DNA of 64,000 nt from Hormiphora californensis (GCA_020137815.1 CM035359.1:3678539-3742538), one strand, 5' to 3'. Positions 47,105 through 61,000 are shown, counted from the stretch's first letter. The notes: a model not told the origin generated them from the letters alone. Made by a program: numbers and translations.

Positions 47105-49602
47105 ACCGATGCGACTACGCTAAAGTCGCTACAGAAGGAGCTTATTTTGAAGAAGATGATACTTCTAATTCAATGTACAAGTTCCCCACCCTGCATGGAG
47201 CCATGGAATCTTGTGATCTTTGTAAGTAGAAATATGAAGCTGTTTCTCAGAAACTACAAAATTATAGCAGCAGAAGAAATCAGTGTCAAAAGCGGAAGTT
47301 TGCCTAGCGAGACCCTCTTTTGCGCGAAAGTGTGGGCTAGAATTAACAAGATGAACAACGATATAATGGTTTTCACCCTTCCTTTACATTTGTAAAGGAG
47401 GGTCGAGCTATGTAAGTCTTCAGCTATCTGAAATTTTTAATCTAGCTGAACAAGAACTAAGAAGTCGAAGCGAGCACCGCATATTATTGATTTTGTCAAC
47501 TCTTTTTTTAAACAGTCTTTCCAATTTTAGCGATGCAGTGCAAGGGTGTCACGGAGGACCCTGACCAACAATCATCGCTAAGTAATAGCGACCTGCCATA
47601 CACACTAAAGAAAGGCGACCTCCTCTATAAAGATGGTGGGAAGTTTGTCACGTGGAAAAAACAAAACTGCCGTAAGTAAATAATAGACCATATATTATAG
47701 GCCTCCCGATTTACCGGGATTCTTTGTTACTTACTCAACAAGGGATTCTCGGAAGAGAGGGTTTTGTCCGGTAATTCGGAGTGCCCGGTATATATATATA
47801 TATAGAGGTCCGACTGACATGTAGGCCATATACGGTTAGCTACTAAATGACATTACATAAAGTATAATAAGGCCAAGCTGAGTTTATAAAAACAGACCCC
47901 AACCAGTGGTTGGCAACCACGACCGTTTACTAGGTGTTCGCAAAGGATAGTTTGCAACCAATTGTGGGAGAGGCAATTGTATGCTACCCCCTGACAGGGG
48001 TCCCCTGTTATAGGTACTCGTATAGGTACTCAGAAGGGAAAAAATCTAATAAATATTTCTTACCAAGTTTTAGGTCAAAACAAGTGTGGCGATTAAACAG
48101 TTACCCGATACTTATCCTGCTATTTTAGGTGACGTGGAGGCGTATGGTAGTTCTAGAAGGGTGATTGGATGGTGGTCTAGTGCAGCGAGTGAGATCACAC
48201 TGCCAACAATAACTTAACAGTGCTGGTGATACGATCATCGTGAAGTTCACATATCCTGTAAGTTTGAGGGGGGGGGGGGGGTGACAAGTACCTGGTGAGA
48301 GTGGGGGGGGGGTTGACAAGTACCTGGTGAGAGTTGGGGGGGGGGGGTGACAAGTACCAGGTGAGAGTGGGGGGGGGGGTTGACAAGTACCTGGTGAGAG
48401 TTGGGGGGGGGGGGTGACAAGTACCAGGTGAGAGTTGGGGGGGGGGGGGGTTGACAAGTACCTGGTGAGAGTTGGGGGGGGGGTTGACAAGTACCAGGTG
48501 AGAGTTGGGGGGGGGGGTTGACAAGTACCAGGTGAGAGTGGGGGGGGGGTTGACAAGTACCTGGTGAGAGTTGGGGGGGGGGGTGACAAGTACCAGGTGA
48601 GAGTTGGGGGGGGGGGTGACAAGTACCAGGTGAGAGTTGGGGGGGGGGGTTGACAAGTACCTGGTGAGAGTTGGGGGGGGGGTTGACAAGTACCTGGTGA
48701 GAGTTGGGGGGGGGGGTTGACAAGTACCAGGTGAGAGTGGGGGGGGGGGGTGACAAGTACCAGGTGAGAGTTGGGGGGGGGGGGTGACATGTCTACATGT
48801 GCCACGTGATCGGGAGGGGCAGGGGGGGTTGACATGTGCCAAGTTGGTTAGTTGGTGGTACCGAATTTTTAAGTAAGGGACTCAACAATCACTGTACTTC
48901 ACTCCTACAGCTGTTAACATACCCCTCTCTGCTACAGGGTGTCCAAGAGAAAGAGATAACAATAACGGTTAAAACGGCGGCTGGTATTGCATGTCAAGTT
49001 ACCATGGATACTACTGAGAAGACTCTGACAGTAAAATCCGCCTCAGAAACGGTATAATGGGGGGGGGCTGCAGCCGTGCCTAAATCCCAGGTTTAGGTCA
49101 CGGCTATTGGGGGAAAACAGTCGTACCTGAATCTCAGGTCAAGTGCACGGCTATTTTTTACTGAGACCTGAGATCTCAGGTGTCAGTGACGGCTATTGCC
49201 TTAAGTTTCAGGGAATAGCCGTGACTGAAACCTGAGATCTCAGGTCTCAGTGGAAAATAGCCGTGCACTTGACCTGAAATCTCAGCGACGGCTAAACCTG
49301 AGATTCAGGCACTACTTTTTCCGCCAATAACTAACTAAATGTTGATCTAACTACAATATTACATGCTACTCAGCAACAACTATAATTCCTACTAGGTGAG
49401 CAATCCTTGGGTTAGTCTGGTAAAGGATACGGAGATTGAGATCAAGTTCCTTCTTAGTGAATCCTACTGGATAGTAACTGTGGACGGTGTCCATATGGTG
49501 AACAGTGTCAAGGTTGCAAAAGGTATAACAAACATTAGTCATCAGAAAATAGAGTATCGAAGTTTTCATGGAGCATTGGCCGGGCAGAATCAAAGAGTTT
49601 AA
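47105..49602 (+). CDS. PAN-like plus galectin-like secreted protein, five exons (5' end missing)
   Basis: Exons 47105-47221, 47531-47671, 48129-48257, 48938-49051 and 49396-49602. The first two join in phase 1 and encode a PAN/apple-like module (MYKFPTLHGAMESCDL, then QCKGVTEDPDQ and TLKKGDLLYKDGGKFVTW). The later exons look like a galectin-type beta-sandwich (DTIIVKFTYP, ITITVKTAAGIACQVTMD, VSLVKDTEIEIKFLL and WIVTVDGVHMVN), the same style as in the 55-64 kb gene. The exon 48129-48257 needs a one-base shift near 48215 (AACTTAAC) to stay open: error or damage. The frame stops at 49600. Confidence 0.6.
47705..47815. mobile_element. Decayed Tigger-type MITE
   Basis: CCTCCCGATTTACCGGG and GAGGTCCGACTG termini with an intervening TA microsatellite; in an intron. 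Confidence 0.55.
48270..48795. repeat. ~30-bp minisatellite with G7-G12 tracts, about 17 units
   Basis: The unit is GACAAGTACC(T/A)GGTGAGAG followed by a T and a run of 7-12 Gs. Two forms of the middle (ACCTGGT and ACCAGGT) alternate irregularly. The array begins 12 bases after a 5' splice site. Proline-rich frames on the minus strand are by-products. Confidence 0.95.
49055..49315. repeat. Foldback with repeated GACCTGAGATCTCAGGT palindromes
   Basis: The left half (TGGGGGAAAACAGTCGTACC and onward) is mirrored by the right half with mismatches; AATAGCCGTG / CACGGCTATT and CTGAGATCTCAG recur on both sides. In an intron. Confidence 0.8.
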
Positions 49603-49647
49603 TCTGGTATGTCTGACCTCCATTCCATATTTTAGACGACAGTATAA

Positions 49648-50130
49648 TACAGTCGGACCCCGATTTAGCGGCACCCCGATTTAACGGCAGGATAAATTTC
49701 CCCCAAAAATTTTTTTGAAAATTTCTGAAAATTTCTTGGAAAACCACGTCCGAATCGTGTTTCGAATCGGTGCATCTTATCGCATGTCTTGCCGGTAATT
49801 AGACGGTTCGAAACGAACAAATATTTGATCCCCATATGAGGCCCATCGAATCGCAATTGTAACTGGCCCCATGGGGATCACGTATCGGTTCGTTTCGAAC
49901 CGCCTAATTAGCGACAGGACGTGCGATAAGATGCACTGATTCGAAACACGATTCGGACGTGGTTGATATTTTTTTATCGGGGTAAAATTTAGAAAGGGTA
50001 CGGAAAACAATGAAAATCAAATATTTACACACACCCAATCTTTGAAAAATTTTCATAACTTTTACGAGAAAGAATTGGAAATTTTCGATACCGTACCAAT
50101 GGTCCTGGTGGTACTCCCCGTTCATCCACT
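49648..50130. mobile_element. Rearranged Tigger-type MITE fragment
   Basis: TACAGTCGGACCCCGATTTA at 49648 and family interior words (CGAATCGTGTTTCGAATCGG), then an inverted second interior segment (TCGTTTCGAACCGCCTAATT). No matching right terminus was seen. Confidence 0.65.
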
Positions 50131-50402
50131 AAGTTTTGTGAGAAAACACGGTGCGCCACTCTTACTTTAATTCTTATCTTCATCTTAATATCTTATCTTA
50201 ATTCTTCTCTTGACCAAACAATATGCCAAACAAAAGGCCCTTCCTTTGTTTGACATTTTCACGTATAATATTCAGTCACAGTAGACACAAGTTGCTGTCT
50301 GTCCCGAACATTCAGTCGAGTCACAGTATGGTACAACATGCTTTAAAAAACATTTTCTGTCTGTCTGTCCACATGTCATAGCTTTTACCCTGTTAAACTT
50401 AC

Positions 50403-51413
50403 TGAGGTGTTTGCATTGAAGGTCATTTACACCGCTACTCCAAGTTCCATCTTCTTTGCACGAAACTTCAACATCACCACCGATCAGGACATGCTTCCGG
50501 TTACAATAGATAGTTATACTGGTTCCTGGGTCGGTAGTGTTCCAGGATCCTTGAATAGATTCCGTTACAGCAAAGGCAGGGCAGGTAGTTGGGGCTAAAT
50601 ATGGAAAACGGGGTGTGTTAGCCAGTAAGATGTGGAGTTTTAGTGAAGTTATAGTTACATATTTTGTATGCATTGTTATGGACAGGGTATGAGAAAAAGT
50701 TGCCTATGCAGGGAACTTTCAATCGCCCTTTGAACTTGCATAACATTGCTATACTAACAATTTGCATAACATTGCTACTAACAATTTGCATAACATTGCT
50801 ATACTAACAATTAAGAAATAGAATTGTACCTGCTTTGTAGAAGTCAGATGCTGTGTCATCCTCGTAAAACATGATGTGCTGAACAACATCACCAACCCAC
50901 AGGACACAGTTGCTATCTGAACTATCTGCGAACAGGTAGTTCAGCACCTCCACACCATTACATGTGATGATCCAGGCGGTCTCTGTTTTGGTGATTGCCC
51001 AGATCTTATCCACCTCCACCGGGGGCTGCACTGGCAGGTTTGTCAAGCTGGTGGTGCAGTAGCCTATGTAATACTTCATTGGGGAGTAGAACGTCACCGA
51101 CACATCACCGAGCCAGTTGCTGTCCTTGTCGTACATCTCCACGAAGATCCACTCACCACTGCCTAGTGTGGAATTCGTCTTTATCTGGAGAAGTGTACCC
51201 TCCGGATTCCAGGGTATTTCTACACCCCGCTCTACATGTGCCCAACCTGAAGGGTAATAAATACCATCAGGAAAGATGCTATAGCCAGAATGTGAAGATT
51301 TCACTAATGGATTGCGAAGAATCATATTGTGTAACAAGCGATTACAAACCTGTTGATGTAGCTGTGCACCATAGAGCAGCCGCTGTCAGGACAAACACTG
51401 ATGTCCAACGCAT
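50403..51413 (-). CDS. Secreted beta-sandwich (galectin/FAMeT-like) plus sushi protein
   Basis: Exons 51413-51350, 51303-50830 and 50594-50403, all joined in phase 1. Residues 1-20 (MRWTSVFVLTAAALWCTATS) are a signal peptide. Exon 2 encodes one ~157-residue domain (GVEIPWNPEGTLLQIKT, GEWIFVEMYDKD, KIWAITKTETAWIITCNGVE and DTASDFYKA), a pattern like farnesoic-acid-methyltransferase-like/galectin-like beta-sandwiches in invertebrate secreted proteins. Exon 3 is a sushi/CCP module (CPAFAVTESIQGSW, ITIYCNRKH, VEVSCKEDGTWSS, LQC). A donor (GTAAGT) follows, so further exons lie to the left. Recognition role inferred. Confidence 0.7.
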
Positions 51414-51549
51414 CACTTCAATGGCTAACAGATCACATTCAACACAACTTAAAGAAAACATGGGGTTACCTCATATGAATGAAACCTCATATAATAATAC
51501 ATCTCTCTTTCTCTACTTATCTCTATAGTCATATGGAAAAGCTCATAAG

Positions 51550-51612
51550 CTGCATGGCGGCGCCATACCCCATTTGATTCAGATGGCTCAGATGGGTCGC
51601 GGCGCCAGACAG
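51550..51612. mobile_element. hAT-like mini-MITE (63 bp), 8-bp target duplication
   Basis: CTGCATGGCGGCGCC .. GGCGCCAGACAG flanked on both sides by CTCATAAG (51542-51549 and 51613-51620). Confidence 0.85.
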
Positions 51613-51844
51613 CTCATAAGTGGTTCTTTTGTATAGTTGTAGGTTAGCGTAAAACTATATTGTATGGCTCATAGACGAAATGTGGTCTAATGAAGTCTTT
51701 TGAGCCAAAGTTGTAGTAATATTGTAGGAGTTGAATGCCCGGATTACTCGGATAGTTATTGTAGAAAATTATATGATACAAACATATGAATTCACATCAA
51801 GCTTTGGCTATCTTGCCACGGCAAACACAGCAGTCACTTGATGT

Positions 51845-53645
51845 TTAGAATCTATCTATCTCTCTCTCTCTCCATAACCATAACGCATCGCTCCTTATAA
51901 TGGTTATCCCCTTATATACCCTGCTAACTTAAATAATGCGCCAGTGGCGAGAAGTCCCACTAGCGCGCTCTCGATAACCAGCCAGTCCAGCGGCAGATTA
52001 TTTCCCACTGGCAGGTTATTTATTTTTAACTCCTATGTTACATTCAAAGTGTGTGTAAATGATCAGTTCTTACTGAAATACAGAGGGAACACTGTTTGGA
52101 AGAGTTACACACTAAATTGGAGAGAAAGAAACAACACATTCCGTCAATTACTCTCTCTTTATCTTCCCTTTTGTTTCACTATCTCAATTCCTCTGTGTTA
52201 TGTCTGGCATGCCCCATATCTTGTTATTTCTTTCTCTCTCTCCTTAGTAACTGTTACCAAACAATGTACACTCAATTGAGAGATGTTTTAGACTGTTTCT
52301 CAGTTCTCTTTGTGTGTTTTGATTAGTGTTCTCTCTCTTGTTAGTGTGTAATACTTGTAACAAACAACTAAAGCAGGGTATATAACCCATAAACTCTTGT
52401 CACTGGCACGTTATAGGTTTAAACCCCTCCGCCTCTCCCTCGGCTACGCCTCGGGATCGTCGTCGTGATTTAAACCAGTTTATCCGCCAGTGGCGGATAA
52501 ACTACAGCTACCTTCTCCCAGCGGCGCGCTGGGAGAAAGGTATCTGAAATAACGCGCCACTGGCAAGAGTTTATGCCTCATATAGTTGTCTCTATTATAT
52601 CTATCTCTCTCTCTCTCTCCATAACCATAACGCATCGCTCCTTATAATGGTTATCCCCTTATATACCCTGCTAACTTAAATAATGCGCCAGTGGCGAGAA
52701 GTCCCACTGGCGCGCTCTCAATAAACAGCTAGTCCAGCGGCAGATTATTTCCCACTGGCAGGTTATTTATTTTTAACTCCTATGCAAAATTCAAAGTGTG
52801 TGTAAATGATCAGTTCTTACTAAAATACAGAGGGAACACTATGTGCAACACTTACACACTACATTGGAGAGAAAGAAAGGACACATTCCGTCAATTACTC
52901 TCTCTTTATCTCCCCTTTTGTCTCACTATCTCTTCCTCTGTGTTATGTGTGACATGCCCCTTATCAGGCTATTTCTTTCACTCTCTTTCCTTAGCAACTG
53001 CTTAGTAACTGTTACCAAACAGTGTACACTCAATTATGAGGTGTTTTTGACTGTTTCTCAGTTCTCTTTGTGTGTTTTGAGTAGTGTTCTCTCTCTTGTT
53101 AGTGTGTAATACTTGAAACAAACAACTAAAGCAGGGTATATAACCCATAAACTCTTGTCACTGGCACGTTATAGGTTTAAACCCCTCCGCCTCTCCCTCG
53201 GCTACGCCTCGGGATCGTCGTCGTGATTTAAACCAGTTTATCCGCCAGTGGCGGATAAACTACAGCTAGCTTCTCCCAGCGGCGCGCTGGGAGAAAGCTA
53301 TCTGAAATAACGTGCCACTGGCAAGAGTTTATGCCTCATATAATAGTTGTCTCTATTATCTCTATCTCTCTCTCTCTCTCTCTCCATAACGGCATAACGC
53401 ATCGCTCCTTATAATGGTTATCCCCTTACAGTTGTCTCTATTATCTCTCTCCATAACGGCATAACGCATCGCTCCTTATAATGGTTATCCCCTTATAGTT
53501 GTCTCTATTATCTCTATCTATATCTCTCCATAACCATAACGCATCGCTCCTTATAATGTTTATCCCCTTATAATAGTTGTCTCTATTATCTCTATTTATC
53601 TCTCACTCCATAACCATAACGCATCGCTCCTTATCGCTCCTTATC
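51845..53645. repeat. ~70-bp minisatellite hosting two inverted-orientation composite foldbacks
   Basis: The unit reads CCATAACCATAACGCATCGC, TCCTTATAATGGTTATCCCC, then a CT-rich GTTGTCTCTATTATCTCT part. One unit precedes the first foldback (51914-52583), one separates it from the second (52660-53342), and about four follow to 53640. This suggests that the element plus flank was duplicated as a block. Confidence 0.8.
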
Positions 53646-53795
53646 GCTCCGTGACCATCCATGTCTGACGTGTCCGCTTGCTCTAATATTCTTTGCCTCT
53701 GGTTATCTCTCCATTCTTTTCTATGTAACTCACTCAATTCGAGTATATGTGCCATAGCTAATGGTATTGATATCAATATATTGATATAGCAGATC

Positions 53796-53984
<189 letters not shown>

Positions 53985-54399
53985 ATGGTTTTGAGTGTCT
54001 TAGAAAGTCTAAAATTGAAGTTGAAAAAAGTCGCCCAAAAACGGGCAAATTTTTCTGGCTTTTGGGGCCATATTTTGAGCAATTATTAGCCCCCTACTCC
54101 AATCCCGCAACTTTTTCGGCCCAAATTTGGTTGTTTGCCATAACAACTGATAGAATGAACTACTTCATGTGCAAAATAGGTCATTTCCCAAAATTGTTGC
54201 TTCCATTTTGACGATTTTTTGGAAAGTGAGACGGTATTTTGGTCAACCACTTGGAAATGGGGTGTAGCCTTGAGAAAGAAGTTTAACAGGTCTTTACTAA
54301 GGATGTTAGGAGACCGAAATTGTGTCAGGAACAAGATCCTATAAAAATTTTATGGCCCCGATAAACATGAAGCAAAAAAATCGCAATTGAAAATCAATG

Positions 54400-54992
54400 A
54401 TCACGTTTCGATTCGTTCCGAACCGTCTAATTAGCAGCAGGACATGCGATAAGATGCACCGATTCGAAACACGATTCGGATGTGGCGGGTATACCTTTAA
54501 AAAATTTTACAACTTTTTTTTGCAAAATTTTACAGTACGATTGTCAATGCTTTGATCGGTGCTCCCCATAAATTTTGAGAGAAAAAGTTATTCTGAAATT
54601 TTGATACTTCCTCACCCCCTTAGGGTGCCCCGATTTGGCATGGTATCACGTATCAGTTCGTTTCGAACCCGCTAATTAGACAGGCCATCCAGGTTAAGCT
54701 GCACCGATTCGAAACACATCGGACGGGCTGGTATAACTTTGAAAATTTTTCACAATTTTTTTGAAAAATTTATTTGATAGTTTTCTATTACTAATCAGAA
54801 ATGATCATGTAATCAATAAATGAATTATATTGTATATAACAGTTAGAGGTGTCTTTAGTCTTAGTATGGCATTTTGGGCATAAAATAGATTTTTATGGGC
54901 CAAATATGGCTCGCCTCGATTTAGTGGCACACCGATTTAGTGGCAGGATTTCTTTCCCCCGAGGATGCCACTAAATCGGGGTCCGACTGTAT
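54400..54992. mobile_element. Tigger-type MITE, right part (left end lost)
   Basis: Family interior (AACCGTCTAATTAGCAGCAG, GATTCGAAACACGATTCGG) and an intact right terminus TAAATCGGGGTCCGACTG followed by TA at 54993. I could not find the left terminus; sequence left of 54360 looks unrelated. Confidence 0.75.
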
Positions 54993-55030
54993 ATTACTAT
55001 ACTGGCAAATGTAAAATTAACATTTTTCAG

Positions 55031-58000
55031 ACGAATGTAAGACTAATCACTTGGGATGCTGGCAGGATAGTGCAGCCCGAAGTATTGGAGGTGGAAAAAC
55101 TCCTTCAGCAGGTGGGTTAAATCTCGAAACACTAACCCGGTCTTAAATAGTATGTTATATTTGACCGAATTGCAGTGTATTCGAGTCATCCATCAGGGTT
55201 TACGCCCATGGCAACCGCTCTTAGCAAACGCCATCAACACTTTACATTGTTGCAGCAACTGTTGAACTTTGTAAAGCTGCGGCCATCAAAAACGGCGTTA
55301 CAGTATTTGGATGTCAAAACAAGGGGGGAGACTGTTTCGCCTCCTCTCCCATTGCAAAATACACGTACAAGGTACTGGGGCCATCTACTGCATGCAACAA
55401 TGGACTCGGCGGCAGTTGGACCAATGATGTATACGAGATATCTTGTGGTAAGAACTATGAGAAAACTAAAAAATCTATCAAATGATCCTGACGATCGATG
55501 TACTGGGTGTTCATTTTGGATCTTTACAAGCGTTGGCCTTCACCCAGAAAAAAGTTGACAAGATCAGGTCATGAAACTTCATACTTGAACCATTATATAC
55601 CCTCATTCAAGGTTCCTGGGGGTTTTGGAGCTCTAGCACCCCGGGAAGTGTGTTTTTGTCATCAAGACTACCAGAAGGAATTTTTTGCTGGTGCTGAGAC
55701 TTTGCTAAAATGTTTTTTGGGTATTTTCTATGTCCTAATATTTTGTATGTCAATTCTAAAGTTTCATAGAGATTGGATGTGTTTTTCGGACTCAAAACTT
55801 CGATAAAAGTGGCTGGAAAGGCTCGAAAACAGCTCAAAACGGCTAAAATTGAGTCTTTCCAGCCACTTTTTACGAAATTTTGAGTTTGAAAAACACATCC
55901 AATCTTTTTGAAACTTTAGAATTGACATACAAAATACCCAAAAAACATTTTAGCAAAGTCTCAGCACCAGCAAAAATTCCTTTTGGTAGTTTTGATGCCA
56001 AAAACACACTTCCCAGGGTATATATTAAGCTCCAAAACCCCCACTGGGGGAACCTTGAATGAGGGACGAGGGTATAGATAATAGAATAGTCCAAGTATGA
56101 AGTTTCTTGACCTAATATTGTCAACTTTTTTCTGGGTTAAGCCCAACGCTTGTAAAGAACACCCTGTATGATATTCTAAACTGTATATTTTACAGCCCTA
56201 ACCACCCTGAAATCTGTGAGCGTGACTAATGTGGCAGAGGTGACATCTGTTCAGTATGAGCAGGTCGTTGACAATGATTGCTGGGACGGAATCCATCCAC
56301 AAACCTACCTGGGGACGGTGTCTACCACAACCAAGGGGAACACTTGTAAAAAGTGGAACGAGACGAGCAATAAACTTGGTATAATTGAATTATACTATAA
56401 CTCAGAGACAAATCTGTCTAGCGCTGCAACCCGATCTGAGCGCACTGTCAATCAAATATTGGGGGTCTGGCGCCGCCAGACAGAGAAATTATTGTGTGTT
56501 TGTGTACGATGTCTAGGAAGGTTCTCCTTCTCTGTCAGTCAGATTGTTTCAATTTCGATTGATAGGGCGGCCCCGGCCCCTTCTAATATAAGACCGTCCT
56601 ATTCGTGCGATGTACAGTCAGTGCCTGAAAAGGTGGCCCCTTCTAATAACCAATTCTAACTGCAGAGGGTATGGGGTGTCGATTGATGTTTGACTTCAAA
56701 GGATCCCGCTACACCGGATCAATAGCGGTTACACAAAACGGCCGAACTTGCCAAAAATGGTCGGAACAGTCTCCCCATAAACACGATTACACCGCAGCAA
56801 AGTAAGAATAAGGAGACAAAAACTTGTGTTGTTCAGATAGTCTTAATTTGCTGCTATATATCATAGAAAAACTAATTAACAAAAGACGCTTTGACCTGTT
56901 CAGCATGAATCACAATATACATCACTATATACATTATACATTATACATCATATACATTATCTGACCACAGGCCAATTCACCTTTCCGTCAAGAAACAATC
57001 TATATCTACCTGCTACCAAACCCTGATAAGCCCCCAACAAGCACCGCGTGGCTTTGCCTGGAACACGAAGGACAACAAATCGAGTATTGACTTCCTACAA
57101 TACCAAACTCAAAAGGAATTTGAAGAAGAACTAAAGCCCCTCCTCCTGTCACCACCCGAAAACCAGAATGATGTTCATGAACTAAACAACAGTGTTGTTG
57201 AAATATTCAGAAAACTAGCCTCTAGCACCTTGAAGATGAAGGGGAAGAAAAAGAACAAATTCCAATGGTACGACAGAGAATGTGAGAAATCAAAAGAAGC
57301 TCTTGAGAAATGCTGCAAAAAGATATCTTCGAAATGTCAAGATAAAAAGATGAGCGAAGAATTTCACTGCCAAAAGCGAACCTATCGCAAGCTTACCAGG
57401 AGAAAGAAAAACAGTTACAAGTGGAAACTGAACTCCAGAATATCTAACATGAACTCCCGCCAATTAAACTGGTCCGGAGTGAAGAAGCTCAAACATGAAA
57501 CATCTGACGAGATTGACTTTGATGTTCTGGACCTACACAACTTCTACCTATTCTTCAAAAAGTTGTATTCCAGCAAGTGTGACAAACCGATCTCCGATCA
57601 TCCTGATCCCTCTGATCCTGAGTTTTACAACACGAGCACTAACCAGCAAGCAGTATTTCTTCTATGCCAACCAATCTCCAAAGCAGAGCTGTCCGATGCC
57701 ATATCGCGACTAAAAACGAACAAAAGCCCCTCGATAGATCTGATTACTAACGAGATGCTTCGCTCCACATCTAATGTTACTAAAGACGTCCTTCTCACGC
57801 TTTTCAACGGTTGTCTCACTCACGGGTGCTACCCATGGAACACTTCTATCACTACTGTGATCCACAAAAAAGGGGCGACAGACAACCCGGACAACTTTAG
57901 GGCGATCACCTTGGGTAGCTGCATAGGCAAGCTTTATAGTAGTATCCTACTGACCCGTATGGCAGACTTCAGAAAGTCCGTGTGCCCTGACACCGCCAAT

Positions 58001-61000
58001 CAGCAAGGATTCGCTAAGGGTGCCCAGACCAGTGATCATGTCCTAACCCTTAAAACCATTCTGGACAAGTATCTACACATAAAGAAGCGAAGGGTCATCG
58101 CCTGCTTTATTGACTATCGTAAAGCATTCGATACGGTATGCAGATCGGCTCTCCTGAAAAAGCTGGGCTCAATGGGCATATGTGGCAGCTTCTTCAACTG
58201 CATTTCCAACATGTACGAAAACTCATCCACTGCGATCAAACTCTCGGGAATGCTATCCGAATCGTTCTTTGTACGTATCGGTACGGAACAGGGGCACCCA
58301 TTAAGCCCCGAGTTCTTTAAGATGTTCGTTGATGAGATGTCAAAGATGCTTAACAATACTAATGGATCCTTCCCTATGCTAGGCGGAGTCAACATCACCC
58401 ATCTATTATGGGCCGACGATATTGTGTTACTGGCATTAGACAGAGTTACCATGCTGAATCTCATTAGTGTAGTCGGTGAATATGCGACCAAATGGGAGCT
58501 CGAAGTAAACACTAGCAAAACCAAGATCCTAGTGTTCAACTCATCGGGGAGGATCCTAAAGGAAGCTAAAGGCTACTATCTACTCGGAAAAGAACTGGAA
58601 GCGGTGAAAGAATACACTTACCTGGGAATAACTTTCGTGGCCTCTGGTTCGTTGAAAACCGCCATGAAAAACCTATCACTGAAAGCCACAAGAGCTATTT
58701 CAATACTGAGGAGGACTGTTGACGTTAATGCCCTATCAGCCTGGACAGTTTTCAAGCTGTATGATGCTCTCATTGAGCCCATTCTGACCTACGGCTCACC
58801 GGTATGGCTTCCATCACTGGAGGTGGCCAAAGCTCTGGACCAGTCAACTAGCTGTGATACTTTTTTCAAGCGTCTAACCTCTGATACATCTGAGAAAGTG
58901 CACCTGAGATTCATTAAGTGGGCGCTTGGTGTCCATAAAAAAGCCACTAATACTGCTTGCTACGGAGACTCGGGCAGAGCTCCTACATTTATATCTGCGA
59001 TCAACCGTGGTCTTTCTTACTTTGACCGAGTAATGTCAAAAGAAGCAGATGGTTCAATCCTAGGCCTTGCCGGGGAAGAACAGAGGTCTCTGAATCTAAA
59101 TTGGTACTCCTTCTGGGAAAACATCCGCAACAATTTCACTAGAAATGACCTCGAGAGATTCATGATCAACCACTGGGATCACTTGAGGCGGAACCAGTCT
59201 AAACTGAGCTATTACAACTCTGTGAAGTCAACGTACGGCTACGAGGAATATCTTAACCTGAGACGTGTAAACAGATGTGAAATTAGCAAACTCCGGCTAA
59301 GTGCACACGACCTAAGGGTGGAGACTTCCAGATACTCAAACCACCAAACACCAAACTACTGTCGCTTCTGTTGTGATGGACAAGCAAAACAGCTGCTCGA
59401 TCAATTGCCACTTGCGGAACCACTCATCGAAAATGAACAGCATGTCCTAAATGAGTGCCCCACATACGAAGAAATGCGGCAAACTCTCCCAGACCACCTG
59501 CTCTCGGCCATCGCAAGCGGGGAAGCAGCAAACATTTACACCGAAAGGAATGGAAATGCCCTGAACAGGTTCCTCAAAGCGTCACATACATTACGAGTCA
59601 ATTATATGGAACCATGAACACTTTTATATTTGCAGTAATCATATGTCAACTATTCCTGGTTAGGGCGTGTGTGGGTCTCGATGCTCCCAGCGTCTGCCTG
59701 AGTAGAGACCAGTGGTGCTGTCCGTGTGTGTGCCTCGTCGCAAATCAATCGGTTTCGCGGAGGGACAGGCAGGCGGGAGCATTGCTGATCTGGCAGTCGC
59801 TGGGCCCATCTGTGTTTTTTCCCCCTACTGTGCAGGATGGCACAGCCATGATGTTTTGGCTCTTTTCCTGTTGGTTTTATTCTATTCTATTCTATTCTAC
59901 ATTATACATTTCAGTTATCCAAACTCTGGTCTGGGAGATCATAACTATTGTCGGAACCCCAACAAAGTTCAGAGTGGTCCATGGTGCTATACGACTGATG
60001 CCGATGTAGAGTGGGAATTGTGTACTGTACCCGTCTGCTGTAAGTACATATTATCTGTATAGTACATAACTCCCTCCCGCACGGGCATCTATTCAATAGA
60101 CGCACTGCAGAGCAGTGCGTCTATTGAGCTGTAATGCACGGGTCCCGAAGGGACCCGTGCGTTACAGCCCTGTAAATCCCGAGCGTCAGCGAGGGGTTTA
60201 CAGGTACCGCGCGGCCCAAAAAAAACTAAGGGTACGTTGGCCTTCTTTTCTCCCAGAAGTTTAATTTCGATCACTCTGATATTTTGTCACAATATTTGTA
60301 TGGTTACTCATTCGAGGAATCCGGAGTTTCAAAACATAAAAGTGTGAAGTTCATGAATGAACCCAATTTCTCGTTTTTCGGGTTTTTCCAAGTTTTCTCA
60401 TGGTTAAATTCGATTTTATTCTTAAAAATAACAACCATGCATTAGAGTAAACAATAATAAATGGCAATCCGAGTTTTTATTACAAATGAATCAAGTTTAG
60501 TTGGTGAAATAAATGATTAAAAAAAAGGTCATTTTTACCAAACATCGATTTTAACCCGTTTTGACAAGAAATTGGTAAATTCAGGCGCTAAAAATTCGTA
60601 CGGCCATTACACTTGATCGATATTGATGTTAGCTAGAATTTCGGCTCTCTATCTAAAAATTCATTTTTACGACTGGAATGAATCATAAATGAACTTGAAA
60701 ACAAAAAAGGTATTCCAAACCGGAATTTCACAGTCGTCTTTGGGTAACGATTTCCTTTCAAACGCGACTAATTTTAGGTCAATTGGACCACCACAAGAGA
60801 CACAGTGGCCACTTTTCCGACACTAGGTCTGGCCAAGTGACCCCTATTGGACCGCTAGCGTCATTACTAAGTGCCAATAAGCAGGTGTAACGGTCGCGTA
60901 TCACGTATCACATCTGCTAATTAGGACGGTATACCGATACAGCGTCCGTTAGAATGTAAGTTCTCTTGCTAACACGTCACAATTTGATGGGGATCACATG

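Noticed and set aside
48125-48842. Three overlapping proline-rich frames on the minus strand
   Set aside because: By-product of the G-tract minisatellite, whose runs read as Pro codons; it lies in an intron of a plus-strand gene.
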